The translations under genes were made by a program, and so were the position numbers. This document shows, one piece after another, positions 8,626-16,419 of a stretch of 64,000 bases of DNA (position 1 is the first letter of the stretch; each line of letters begins with the position of its first letter). Where the stretch lies: assembly GCF_018882405.1 (NCBI RefSeq), contig NZ_JACVOO010000004.1, positions 86,756 through 150,755 on the forward strand, in the 5' to 3' direction. This DNA is from Polynucleobacter sp. 31A-FELB (GTDB lineage Bacteria > Pseudomonadota > Gammaproteobacteria > Burkholderiales > Burkholderiaceae). Below the pieces are notes generated by a model. The model was not told the DNA's origin, made no database searches, and saw only the letters and a list, made by a program, of their open reading frames with translations.

Positions 8626-9885
8626 GTGAAACCGATCCTAAAGTCCGAAAAACTCAATCACGTCTGTTACGACATTCGTGGACCCGTGCTGGAGCTCGCT
8701 CAGCGCATGGAGGAAGAGGGTCACAAAATCATCAAATTAAACATCGGCAATGTGGGTGTTTTTGGTTTTGATCCTCCAGAAGAGATTCAGTTGGACATGA
8801 TTCGCAATTTGGGTAATGCCTCAGCGTACTCTGATTCCAAGGGAATCTTTGCGGCTCGTAAGGCCATCATGCAGTATTGCCAGGAAAAAGGCATCCAGGG
8901 TGTTACTTTGGATGACATCTATACCGGCAATGGCGTTTCTGAATTAATCGTCTTGGCAATGAACGCATTGCTGAACAACGGCGATGAAGTTTTGGTGCCA
9001 GCTCCTGACTATCCATTATGGACGGCTGCTGTCAGCCTATCTGGCGGTACTCCAGTTCATTACTTGTGTGATGAGTCTAAGGAGTGGGCCCCAGATCTGG
9101 CAGATTTACGTAAACGAATTACGCCACGCACTAAAGCGATTGTGGTGATCAATCCAAACAATCCAACCGGTGCAATCTACTCAAAAGAAGTATTGACTGA
9201 GTTAACTTCGATTGCGCGTGAGCATGGCTTGATTCTGTTTGCTGACGAGATTTACGACAAGATGTTGTACGACAAAGAGAAGCATATCTCTTTGGCATCC
9301 TTATCTACCGATGTAGTCACTATCACCTTCAATGGCTTATCTAAGAACTATCGCTCTTGCGGCTACCGTGCTGGCTGGATGGTGGTTTCTGGGGATAAAG
9401 AGATGATTCGCGATTACATTGAGGGCCTCAACATGCTGTCCTCAATGCGCCTGTGCGCCAATGTGCCAGGCCAGTACGCCATTCAAACGGCATTAGGTGG
9501 CTATCAAAGCATTAATGATTTGGTAAATGAAGGTGGTCGCTTAGCTAAGCAGCGTGATCTTGCCTGGAAACTCATTACAGAAATCCCTGGTGTAACTTGC
9601 GTTAAGCCAAAGTCTGCTTTGTACTTATTTCCAAAGCTCGATCCTGAGATGTATCCGATCGAAGATGATCAGCAATTTGTTGCGGATCTCTTGAAAGAAG
9701 AAAAAGTTTTATTGGTTCAGGGCTCTGGTTTTAACTGGGGTAAGCCGGATCATTTCCGCGTAGTGTTCTTACCTCACGAAGATGTGCTGAAGGAGGCGAT
9801 TGGTCGCCTTGCACGTTTTCTAGAGCGTTATCGTCAAAAACATAGTCGTAAAGCGGCTAATTCAACAGCAACAAAGGCATCATGA
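8626..9885 (+). CDS. alaA: Pyridoxal-phosphate aminotransferase, AlaA-like (glutamate-pyruvate)
   Basis: 419 aa, fold-type I class I aminotransferase starting at GTG 8626. LNIGNVGVFGFDPPEE near the N-terminus and SDSKGIFAARKAIMQYCQ are characteristic of the AlaA group. VVINPNNPTGAIYS, ADEIYDKMLYD and FNGLSKNYRSCGYRAGW (the PLP lysine) form the cofactor site. It probably makes alanine from pyruvate and glutamate. Its ATGA stop/start overlap with hom suggests an amino-acid biosynthesis operon. The C-terminal 20 residues are a basic, serine-rich tail. Confidence 0.88.
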   Translation: MKPILKSEKLNHVCYDIRGPVLELAQRMEEEGHKIIKLNIGNVGVFGFDPPEEIQLDMIRNLGNASAYSDSKGIFAARKAIMQYCQEKGIQGVTLDDIYTGNGVSELIVLAMNALLNNGDEVLVPAPDYPLWTAAVSLSGGTPVHYLCDESKEWAPDLADLRKRITPRTKAIVVINPNNPTGAIYSKEVLTELTSIAREHGLILFADEIYDKMLYDKEKHISLASLSTDVVTITFNGLSKNYRSCGYRAGWMVVSGDKEMIRDYIEGLNMLSSMRLCANVPGQYAIQTALGGYQSINDLVNEGGRLAKQRDLAWKLITEIPGVTCVKPKSALYLFPKLDPEMYPIEDDQQFVADLLKEEKVLLVQGSGFNWGKPDHFRVVFLPHEDVLKEAIGRLARFLERYRQKHSRKAANSTATKAS

Positions 9886-11192
9886 AACCGATTCAAGTTG
9901 GTCTATTAGGCATTGGCACCGTAGGTGGTGGCGTATTTACTGTTCTCGAGCGCAACCAGGATGAGATTTTGCGTCGCGCAGGTCGTGGCATTCGCATCAA
10001 TACTGTTGCCGACCTCAACGTAGAGCGTGCTAAAGAGTTGGTGAAAGATCATGCTCAAGTGGTGAGTGATGCTCGCGCTGTTATTAACAACCCTGAGATT
10101 GATATCGTTGTTGAATTGATTGGTGGTTACGGGATTGCTAAAGACTTGGTGCTAGAGGCAATTGCTGCTGGTAAACATGTCGTGACGGCCAATAAGGCTT
10201 TGATCGCTGTTCATGGCAATGAGATCTTCAAGGCCGCCCATGAAAAGGGTGTCATGGTTGCGTTTGAAGCGGCGGTTGCTGGTGGTATTCCAATCATCAA
10301 AGCGCTTCGCGAAGGTTTGACTGCAAACCGCATTGAGTGGATCGCTGGCATCATCAATGGCACAACCAATTTCATTCTTTCTGAGATGCGCGACAAAGGC
10401 TTGGACTTTGCGACTGTCTTAAAAGAAGCGCAGCGTTTAGGTTACGCAGAAGCAGATCCTACATTTGATATTGAAGGTGTGGATGCTGCCCACAAAGCAA
10501 CCATCATGAGTGCAATTGCATTTGGTATTCCAATGCAGTTTGAGAAAGCCCATGTTGAAGGAATTACGAAGCTAGATGCCATCGATATTAAATACGCTGA
10601 GCAGTTAGGCTATCGCATTAAGTTGTTGGGTATTGCTAAGAAGACAACAACGGGTGTTGAGTTGCGCGTGCACCCAACCTTGATTCCGACTAAGCGTCTC
10701 ATCGCAAACGTAGAAGGCGCCATGAATGCCGTTCAGGTGTTTGGTGATGCTGTAGGTACTACGCTTTACTACGGTAAGGGTGCGGGCTCAGAGCCAACTG
10801 CTTCTGCTGTGATCGCTGACTTGGTAGATATCACTCGTTTGTTAGGGGCAAGTCCTGAGAATCGCGTTCCTTATTTAGCGTTCCAGCCTGATGCAGTAAG
10901 AGATATCACCGTATTGCCAATGGGTGAGATCACAACCAGTTATTACCTGCGTTTGCGTGTGGCAGATCAAGCCGGTGTATTGGCTGACATCACAAAGATT
11001 TTGGCAGCTCACGGTATCTCGATTGATGCGCTCTTGCAAAAAGAGGCGGATGAAGGTGAAAGCCAAACTGATTTAGTGGCGCTAACTCACGAGACCAAAG
11101 AAAAGCACATGCTGGCAGCGATTCAGGAAATTCAGAATCTGAAAACTGTTGCCGGTGAAGTGGTGAAGATCCGTTTAGAAAATCTGTCCTAA
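9882..11192 (+). CDS. hom: Homoserine dehydrogenase
   Basis: 436 aa. Order: NAD(P)-binding domain (GLLGIGTVGGGVFTVL), catalytic domain (GIINGTTNFILSEM; AQRLGYAEADPTFDIEGVDA with the catalytic lysine/aspartate region), and a C-terminal ACT domain (from about residue 350, RLRVADQAGVLADITKILA) that usually gives feedback inhibition by threonine. It reduces aspartate semialdehyde to homoserine. Overlaps alaA by 4 bp and is followed 8 bp later by thrC. Confidence 0.96.
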   Translation: MKPIQVGLLGIGTVGGGVFTVLERNQDEILRRAGRGIRINTVADLNVERAKELVKDHAQVVSDARAVINNPEIDIVVELIGGYGIAKDLVLEAIAAGKHVVTANKALIAVHGNEIFKAAHEKGVMVAFEAAVAGGIPIIKALREGLTANRIEWIAGIINGTTNFILSEMRDKGLDFATVLKEAQRLGYAEADPTFDIEGVDAAHKATIMSAIAFGIPMQFEKAHVEGITKLDAIDIKYAEQLGYRIKLLGIAKKTTTGVELRVHPTLIPTKRLIANVEGAMNAVQVFGDAVGTTLYYGKGAGSEPTASAVIADLVDITRLLGASPENRVPYLAFQPDAVRDITVLPMGEITTSYYLRLRVADQAGVLADITKILAAHGISIDALLQKEADEGESQTDLVALTHETKEKHMLAAIQEIQNLKTVAGEVVKIRLENLS

Positions 11193-11200
11193 TACAAATC

Positions 11201-12643
11201 ATGCGTTACCAATCCACTCGGGGCAATAGCCCACAGCAATCCTTTCTAGAAATCTTGCTCGGCGGATTGGCGCCAGATGGCGGCTTATATCTGCCTACTG
11301 AGTACCCTCAAGTTACTAAAGAGCAGTTAGATTCTTGGCGTGGATTGTCTTATGCCGATCTCGCTTATGAGGTCTTGAGCCTCTATTGCGATGACATTCC
11401 TGAGGCGGATTTACGCGCTTTGTTGCGCAAGACCTATACAGAGCAGGTCTATTGCAATGGCCGCGCTGAAGACAGCGCTAAAGACATTACTCCATTGCAT
11501 TGGCTTGGTGAAGAGCGGGGGACTCGTATCGGCTTATTGAGCCTGTCTAATGGACCAACATTGGCATTTAAAGATATGGCGATGCAGTTGCTCGGCAATC
11601 TCTTTGAATACGCGCTTAAGAAAAAAGGTCAGAAACTTAATATTTTGGGCGCGACTTCTGGTGATACCGGAAGTGCAGCTGAATACGCAATGCGCGGCAA
11701 AGAGGGTGTAAAGGTATTTATGCTTTCACCACGCGGAAAGATGAGTGCTTTCCAATCTGCACAGATGTATTCCTTGCAAGATCCTAATATTTTTAACTTG
11801 GCGGTTGCTGGTGTCTTTGATGACTGCCAAGATATTGTCAAAGCAGTCAGCAATGACCATGCCTTCAAAGCAAACAACCAAATCGGTACCGTGAACTCGA
11901 TTAACTGGGGCCGTGTAGTTGCCCAAGTGGTTTACTACTTCCAGGGTTATTTGCTCGCGACAAAATCAAGCTCAGAAAAAGTTTCATTCACGGTGCCTTC
12001 TGGCAACTTTGGCAATATCTGCGCTGGCCACATTGCCCGCATGATGGGTTTGCCAGTTGCGCATTTGATTGTCGCCACCAATGAGAACGATGTTCTTGAT
12101 GAGTTCTTCCGCACAGGTGTTTACCGTGCGCGCAAGTCTGCTGAAACTTTGCATACTTCTAGCCCGTCTATGGACATTTCGAAGGCGAGCAATTTTGAGC
12201 GCTTTGTATTTGATCTTATGGGTAAGGACGGCAAGGTAACTGCTGGCATGTTTAAGCAGGTAGACGAAGCCGGTGGCTTTGACATTTCTAAAGACGCTGT
12301 CTTTCAAGATATTGCGAAGTATGGATTCCAGTCTGGTCGCAGTACTCATGAAAATCGCCTTGAGACAATTCGCAATATTGACTCTCAGTATGGCGTGATG
12401 ATTGATACGCATACGGCCGATGGTGTAAAGGTTGCTCGTGAACATTTACAAGCAGGTATTCCAATGATTGTTCTGGAAACCGCCTTGCCAATTAAGTTTG
12501 AAGAGACGATTGAGGTGGCATTGGGTCGCCCTGCAGAGTGCCCGGCAGCATTTAAAGATATCAAGTCAAAGCCCCAGCGCGTTGAAAATATCGATGCTGA
12601 TGTCAATCAAGTGAAAAACTTCATTACTGCCCACGTCAATTAA
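11201..12643 (+). CDS. thrC: Threonine synthase
   Basis: 480 aa, fold-type II PLP enzyme of the long bacterial/fungal type. RYQSTRGNSPQQSFLEILL is the usual N-terminus. GPTLAFKDMAMQLLG holds the PLP lysine, GATSGDTGSAAEYAMRGK the serine/glycine phosphate loop, and VPSGNFGNICAG the second binding loop. It converts O-phosphohomoserine to threonine. ThrB is not adjacent and must be elsewhere. Confidence 0.96.
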   Translation: MRYQSTRGNSPQQSFLEILLGGLAPDGGLYLPTEYPQVTKEQLDSWRGLSYADLAYEVLSLYCDDIPEADLRALLRKTYTEQVYCNGRAEDSAKDITPLHWLGEERGTRIGLLSLSNGPTLAFKDMAMQLLGNLFEYALKKKGQKLNILGATSGDTGSAAEYAMRGKEGVKVFMLSPRGKMSAFQSAQMYSLQDPNIFNLAVAGVFDDCQDIVKAVSNDHAFKANNQIGTVNSINWGRVVAQVVYYFQGYLLATKSSSEKVSFTVPSGNFGNICAGHIARMMGLPVAHLIVATNENDVLDEFFRTGVYRARKSAETLHTSSPSMDISKASNFERFVFDLMGKDGKVTAGMFKQVDEAGGFDISKDAVFQDIAKYGFQSGRSTHENRLETIRNIDSQYGVMIDTHTADGVKVAREHLQAGIPMIVLETALPIKFEETIEVALGRPAECPAAFKDIKSKPQRVENIDADVNQVKNFITAHVN

Positions 12644-12659
12644 CTCAGAAAAAAGTGCT

Positions 12660-13901
12660 ATGACCAAGCCTCCGATGTTGACTGCTCAGCAGGCTTTAGA
12701 TCACCTGCTGTCAAATGCAAAAGCCGTAAGTGAGAGTGAGACGGTCGCCATGCAAGCCGCGCTTGGCCGTGTACTTGCAGAAAACGTTAATAGCTTGGTA
12801 GATGTGCCCCCACTCGATAACACCTCAATGGATGGTTATGCGGTGCGCACTTTGGATACCCAAGCTCCTGGAAGCACCCTTAAGATTGCCCAGCGAATTC
12901 CGGCGGGCTCGATGGGTGCACAGCTAGAGCTAGGCACTGCCGCCAGAATCTTTACTGGGGCTCCAGTTCCTCCGGGTGCTGATGCCGTTGTCATGCAAGA
13001 AGATTGCGCCATTCCAGAGGGTTCAACTGATCAAGTGCAGGTCAATATTGCGCCAACAGCAGGTCAATGGATCCGTCGAAGAGGTGAAGATTTGACTGCA
13101 GGTAAAACAGCTCTGACTGCGGGTACTTATCTGAGGCCACAAGAATTAGGTGTTGCAGCGTCAGCTGGTCTTACGCATTTAAATGTAAAACGTAAGGTCA
13201 GGGTTGCGGCATTTTTCACCGGTGACGAACTTTCTCTGCCAGGTGAGCCACTCAAGCCGGGTGGTATTTATAACTCCAATCGCGATACTTTGTTGGCGTG
13301 CATTAAATCCTTGGGATGTGATGCTACAGACTTTGGAATAGTTCCCGACAGTCTTGAAGCCACAAAAGAAACGCTTCGCAAGGCCAGCAAAGATCATGAT
13401 TTGATTATCACTTCTGGTGGCGTATCTGTTGGCGAAGAGGATCACATCAAGCCCGCAGTGACTTCTGAGGGTAGGTTGGATCTCTGGCAGATTGCCATTA
13501 AGCCTGGTAAGCCTTTGGCTTTTGGTGCTGTCCGCAAGTCAGGCGAGAACAAGGATGGGGAAACTTGGTTTATTGGACTTCCTGGAAATCCAGTTTCTAG
13601 TTTTGTGACATTCCTCCTATTTGTACGTCCATTTATTCTGAAGCTACAAGGGCGAGATGCAGGAATGCCTCAGTCTTACCCAATGCGAGCTGACTTTGAT
13701 TGGCTCAAAGGTGATCGTCGCAATGAATTCCTGCGCGTCAGGATCAATGCGCAGGGTGGGTTAGATCTATTCCCCAACCAAAGCTCTGGCGTACTTACAA
13801 GCGCTTCATGGGGTGATGGCTTGCTGGATTGCCCGCCAGGACATACCTTTAAAGCGGGAGAGCTAGTAAAGTACATCCCGTTTAATTCGCTCCTCGCCTA
13901 A
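12660..13901 (+). CDS. moeA: Molybdopterin molybdotransferase
   Basis: 413 aa with the MoeA domain order: N-terminal region (DVPPLDNTSMDGYAVR), the MPT-binding MoaB/MogA-like domain (TSGGVSVGEEDHIKP, IAIKPGKPLAFG, GLPGNPVSSFVTF) and a C-terminal beta-barrel. It inserts molybdenum into adenylated molybdopterin. It begins 16 bp after thrC and is followed by moaD and moaE, so the operon joins threonine synthesis with molybdenum cofactor assembly, an order known from other Burkholderiales. Confidence 0.95.
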   Translation: MTKPPMLTAQQALDHLLSNAKAVSESETVAMQAALGRVLAENVNSLVDVPPLDNTSMDGYAVRTLDTQAPGSTLKIAQRIPAGSMGAQLELGTAARIFTGAPVPPGADAVVMQEDCAIPEGSTDQVQVNIAPTAGQWIRRRGEDLTAGKTALTAGTYLRPQELGVAASAGLTHLNVKRKVRVAAFFTGDELSLPGEPLKPGGIYNSNRDTLLACIKSLGCDATDFGIVPDSLEATKETLRKASKDHDLIITSGGVSVGEEDHIKPAVTSEGRLDLWQIAIKPGKPLAFGAVRKSGENKDGETWFIGLPGNPVSSFVTFLLFVRPFILKLQGRDAGMPQSYPMRADFDWLKGDRRNEFLRVRINAQGGLDLFPNQSSGVLTSASWGDGLLDCPPGHTFKAGELVKYIPFNSLLA

Positions 13902-13919
13902 ACGTATTACGATTCCCTT

Positions 13920-14177
13920 ATGAAACTCGAATTACGATTCTTCGCCTCATTAAGAGAGGGTCTTGGACTTTCTGGTGAGAGCATCACTACGCCGCCGGAA
14001 GTGAAAACCATTGCTGACTTAAGAGACTATCTTGCTCAGCGGGGAAATCCTTGGGTCGAAGTATTGGCTAGTGCTAAGGTGATTCGTTGCGCTTTAAATC
14101 AAGAGATGGTGGCTGATTCCACTCTGCTAGTAGATGGTGCTGAAGTCGCATTCTTCCCTCCGGTTACGGGTGGCTAA
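13920..14177 (+). CDS. moaD: Molybdopterin synthase sulfur carrier subunit
   Basis: 85 aa, beta-grasp ubiquitin-like protein ending in the required Gly-Gly (FFPPVTGG), which is adenylated and thiocarboxylated to donate sulfur to precursor Z. LRFFASLREGLGL and INPQ-like ALNQEMV segments fit MoaD. It lies one base from the moaE start (TAAGATG), so the two synthase subunits are translationally coupled. Confidence 0.95.
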   Translation: MKLELRFFASLREGLGLSGESITTPPEVKTIADLRDYLAQRGNPWVEVLASAKVIRCALNQEMVADSTLLVDGAEVAFFPPVTGG

Positions 14178-14178
14178 G

Positions 14179-14637
14179 ATGCAAAACGATTTCATCCGCA
14201 TTCAAGAGCAAGACTTTGATCTTACGACTGAAGTGAAAACGCTTCGCAAAAATGATCCTCGCGTTGGTGCAGTAGTGACTTTTGTGGGCACTGTCAGAGA
14301 TATAAATGACGGCAGTCAAGTCAAGGGCATGACGCTGGAACACTATCCCGGGATGACAGAAAAATCCCTAGAGGAAATCGTCAAGCAGGCTAGAGGCCGC
14401 TGGGATCTTTATAAAACATTAGTCATTCATCGAGTGGGACCACTTCTGCCTGAAGATCAAATTGTTTTGGTGGCTGTTACTAGCGCCCACCGAGGTGAAG
14501 CATTTGCAGCTTGTGAGTTCATCATGGACTACTTAAAAACAGCGGCACCATTTTGGAAAAAAGAAGAAACCCCAGAAGGTAGTAAGTGGGTGGATGCACG
14601 CGTGACTGACGATGCTGCAATGGCGCGTTGGAAGTAA
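14179..14637 (+). CDS. moaE: Molybdopterin synthase catalytic subunit
   Basis: 152 aa from ATG 14179; a longer in-frame start at 14134 lies inside moaD and is unlikely. GAVVTFVGTVRD, LEHYPGMTEKSLEEI, VHRVG-like VIHRVGPL and AFAACEFIMDYLKTAAPFWKKE carry the conserved arginine and the two catalytic lysines of MoaE. It forms a heterotetramer with MoaD. Confidence 0.95.
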   Translation: MQNDFIRIQEQDFDLTTEVKTLRKNDPRVGAVVTFVGTVRDINDGSQVKGMTLEHYPGMTEKSLEEIVKQARGRWDLYKTLVIHRVGPLLPEDQIVLVAVTSAHRGEAFAACEFIMDYLKTAAPFWKKEETPEGSKWVDARVTDDAAMARWK

Positions 14638-14695
14638 TTTAGCGCCCATCTCTTTTAGCCTCAAAACTAACTCAAGACACAATAACCAGGCTCTT

Positions 14696-15319
14696 TTATA
14701 TTCGGGGAAGTATTTTCCGAAAGGTGAGATTAATTCGTGGGCTTGTAATTGTTGTTGTCTTGAGAAGGCTGTGATGCCAATACTCTTGAGTGGGCGGATG
14801 CATGATTAGCAGGCTGCCATGCTCCAGAAATACTGGGTAGCTTGTTTTATCTTGCTTATGGCGAAATGCAAACTTACGTCGAGCACCTAAGCTTACTGAT
14901 GCGATAGGACTTGTGCCATCCAACTCCTTTTCATCATCACTGTGCCAGCCCATGCCTTCAGCGCCGCTGTGATACAGATTGAGCAAGCAGGAGTTGTAGG
15001 TGTGGCCAGTGAATTTTTCAAGCTTATGCTTCATTTGCAATAACTCATTAGTCCAGACCTGAGGTGTTTTTTGAACTCCAGAGTAGGTGTATGCGCATTC
15101 TGGATCACCCACCCAGACAACTTTTCTTGCGGTCTTTATTAACTTACCAAACATCTTGATCTCATCCACCTCCCAGGGAAGAGAGTTCAGTAAGCTTTTG
15201 TAAAGATGATTGGATTCATCTGCATCATAAAAATGATTGAAATATTCAACATGACCATCCCTTGTCACTATGGCTAAGGGTTCTGTGGCGTCGTGGCAGT
15301 CAAATAACTCGTTTTGCAT
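14696..15319 (-). CDS. alkB: AlkB-like 2-oxoglutarate/Fe(II) dioxygenase
   Basis: 207 aa. The double-stranded beta-helix iron motif is visible: HSDDEKEL (H-x-D), the distal histidine in QEYWHHSLLK, and the 2-oxoglutarate arginine in RINLTFRKI. NLYHSGAEGMGWHSDDE matches the AlkB/ALKBH2-3 class, which reverses 1-methyladenine and 3-methylcytosine damage in nucleic acids. Length (about 200) and FAFRHKQ fit DNA-repair AlkB proteins better than large ALKBH forms. It is convergent with moaE and monocistronic. Confidence 0.85.
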   Translation of the reverse strand: MQNELFDCHDATEPLAIVTRDGHVEYFNHFYDADESNHLYKSLLNSLPWEVDEIKMFGKLIKTARKVVWVGDPECAYTYSGVQKTPQVWTNELLQMKHKLEKFTGHTYNSCLLNLYHSGAEGMGWHSDDEKELDGTSPIASVSLGARRKFAFRHKQDKTSYPVFLEHGSLLIMHPPTQEYWHHSLLKTTTITSPRINLTFRKILPRI

Positions 15320-15411
15320 GTCTGTGAATCAATTTGAGGGTGAGTGCGCTATTTCAATAAAAACTCTAGAATAGGCTTCATTATGAATTGTTCAGGACGA
15401 ATAGGTTAATC

Positions 15412-15588
15412 ATGAAAGCCCCGGATAAACGTTGCTGCGGCTCAGGTGTTTGCATCATCAACGAGGCGGGGGAGTGTTGGTGCGGCCAGGTATGGGATGG
15501 CGAGAAAATGAGTGCGCCACCCCTGATCTCTAAAGCGGATAATTCTTCGAGCTCAACCCCCAAGTCTGATAAGAATTGTCCAGAATGA
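15412..15588 (+). CDS. Small cysteine-rich protein of unknown function
   Basis: 58 aa from ATG 15412. The first 30 residues hold five cysteines (RCCGSGVCIINEAGECWCGQ), a pattern that could bind a metal or form disulfides; there is no signal peptide. The rest is polar and serine-rich. It overlaps the next gene by ATGA (15585-15588), so it is translated with the DUF2244 protein. Similar short cysteine-rich proteins next to DUF2244 genes seem plausible as conserved, but I cannot name a family. Confidence 0.6.
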   Translation: MKAPDKRCCGSGVCIINEAGECWCGQVWDGEKMSAPPLISKADNSSSSTPKSDKNCPE

Positions 15589-16013
15589 AAGCCTGGAAGA
15601 TGAGACGAAATTGCGCGCTGACCCCAGGTCAGCTGCTCAAGTTCTATATCGCTCTGGTTTGTCTTTCTTTAACCGTGGCCACTGGTTTTCTAATAGCTGG
15701 CGTAAAAATTATTCTCATCTTTACGGCGGTTGAGTTGACTGCTGTCACCGCTGGTTTTTTGATTTACTGTCGACATGCCTTGGATTTTGAGGAGATTCAA
15801 ATTAGTGGGACCCGCTTAATTGTGAGGAAATTTATAGCCTATAAAGAGACTGTGCTTGAATTTAATACTCGCTGGGTTAGGATCTCCTTGCCACAAGAAA
15901 CTGAAAAAGTTTTTTTGATTGAGGAGGCCGGTCAAAGTGTGCAGATTGGCCAGTTTTTAAGGCCAGAGCAATTTAAAAGGCTTGTCTCTGAGCTTAAGTC
16001 ATGTTTGGGCTGA
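15585..16013 (+). CDS. DUF2244-family membrane protein
   Basis: 142 aa from ATG 15585, overlapping the upstream stop. RRNCALTPGQLLKFYIALVCLS opens with the basic/Cys segment typical of DUF2244, then two transmembrane helices (about residues 18-65) and a cytoplasmic beta-rich tail ending in the FLRPEQFKRLVSELK segment. In alphaproteobacteria and relatives the family often sits beside cytochrome oxidase or nth genes; function is unknown. Confidence 0.75.
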   Translation: MKAWKMRRNCALTPGQLLKFYIALVCLSLTVATGFLIAGVKIILIFTAVELTAVTAGFLIYCRHALDFEEIQISGTRLIVRKFIAYKETVLEFNTRWVRISLPQETEKVFLIEEAGQSVQIGQFLRPEQFKRLVSELKSCLG

Positions 16014-16062
16014 TCATCGTGGTTACGCTGCTAGAGAATCCTGCGTAAATCGAACCTATCTT

Positions 16063-16305
16063 TTAGGTTTTAAAAAAGCCCAACTTTTCCGATCTGGGCA
16101 ACTTCTTTAACTTGGCCTCCGCCTTAGACGCCTCAGATCGATCTGGGTGCTCTTGGGTGGCCAAAAGGATTACAGGTCTGCGAGCCCTCGTATACCGAGC
16201 ACCATCCCCTGAATTATGGGCTTCTAAGCGATGTTCTAGGCGGTTCGTAATGCCGGCGTAATAGCTGCCATCGGCGCATTCCAGGAGATAAACAAGCCAG
16301 GTCAA
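16063..16305 (-). CDS. GIY-YIG nuclease superfamily protein (UPF0213 type)
   Basis: 81 aa if translation begins at TTG 16305 (TWLVYLLECADGSYYAGIT). The frame also opens upstream to TTG 16356, but that would overlap the clpB sigma-32 promoter and lies outside the family. The GIY-YIG core is VYLLECADGSYYAGIT, followed by the conserved arginine in LEHRLEAHNSG and ARYTRARRPV. Small single-domain members are of unknown role. A weak stem (AACCTA/TAGGTT, about 16052-16068) lies at its 3' end, shared with the convergent DUF2244 gene. Confidence 0.8.
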   Translation of the reverse strand: MTWLVYLLECADGSYYAGITNRLEHRLEAHNSGDGARYTRARRPVILLATQEHPDRSEASKAEAKLKKLPRSEKLGFFKT

Positions 16306-16342
16306 AATAGGGATAAATTCGCTTAAAAAGAGGTCTAACAGA

Positions 16343-16370
16343 CTTGAAATTATCAAGAATGCCCCTATAT
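16343..16370 (+). promoter_or_regulatory. Sigma-32 heat-shock promoter of clpB
   Basis: CTTGAAA at 16343-16349, a 12-bp spacer, then CCCCTATAT at 16362-16370. This is nearly the textbook sigma-32 pattern (CTTGAAA, then CCCCATNT). The expected start of transcription, about 16377, leaves a 43-nt leader before the clpB ATG. Confidence 0.85.
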
Positions 16371-16419
16371 TCTATAGATAGATATGTAAAAAATAGCTGC
16401 AGTAGATAGGACTTAAAAA

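Noticed and set aside
11984..12445. 153-codon antisense frame in thrC
   Set aside because: Product is unlike any family, and thrC in the sense frame is fully conserved.
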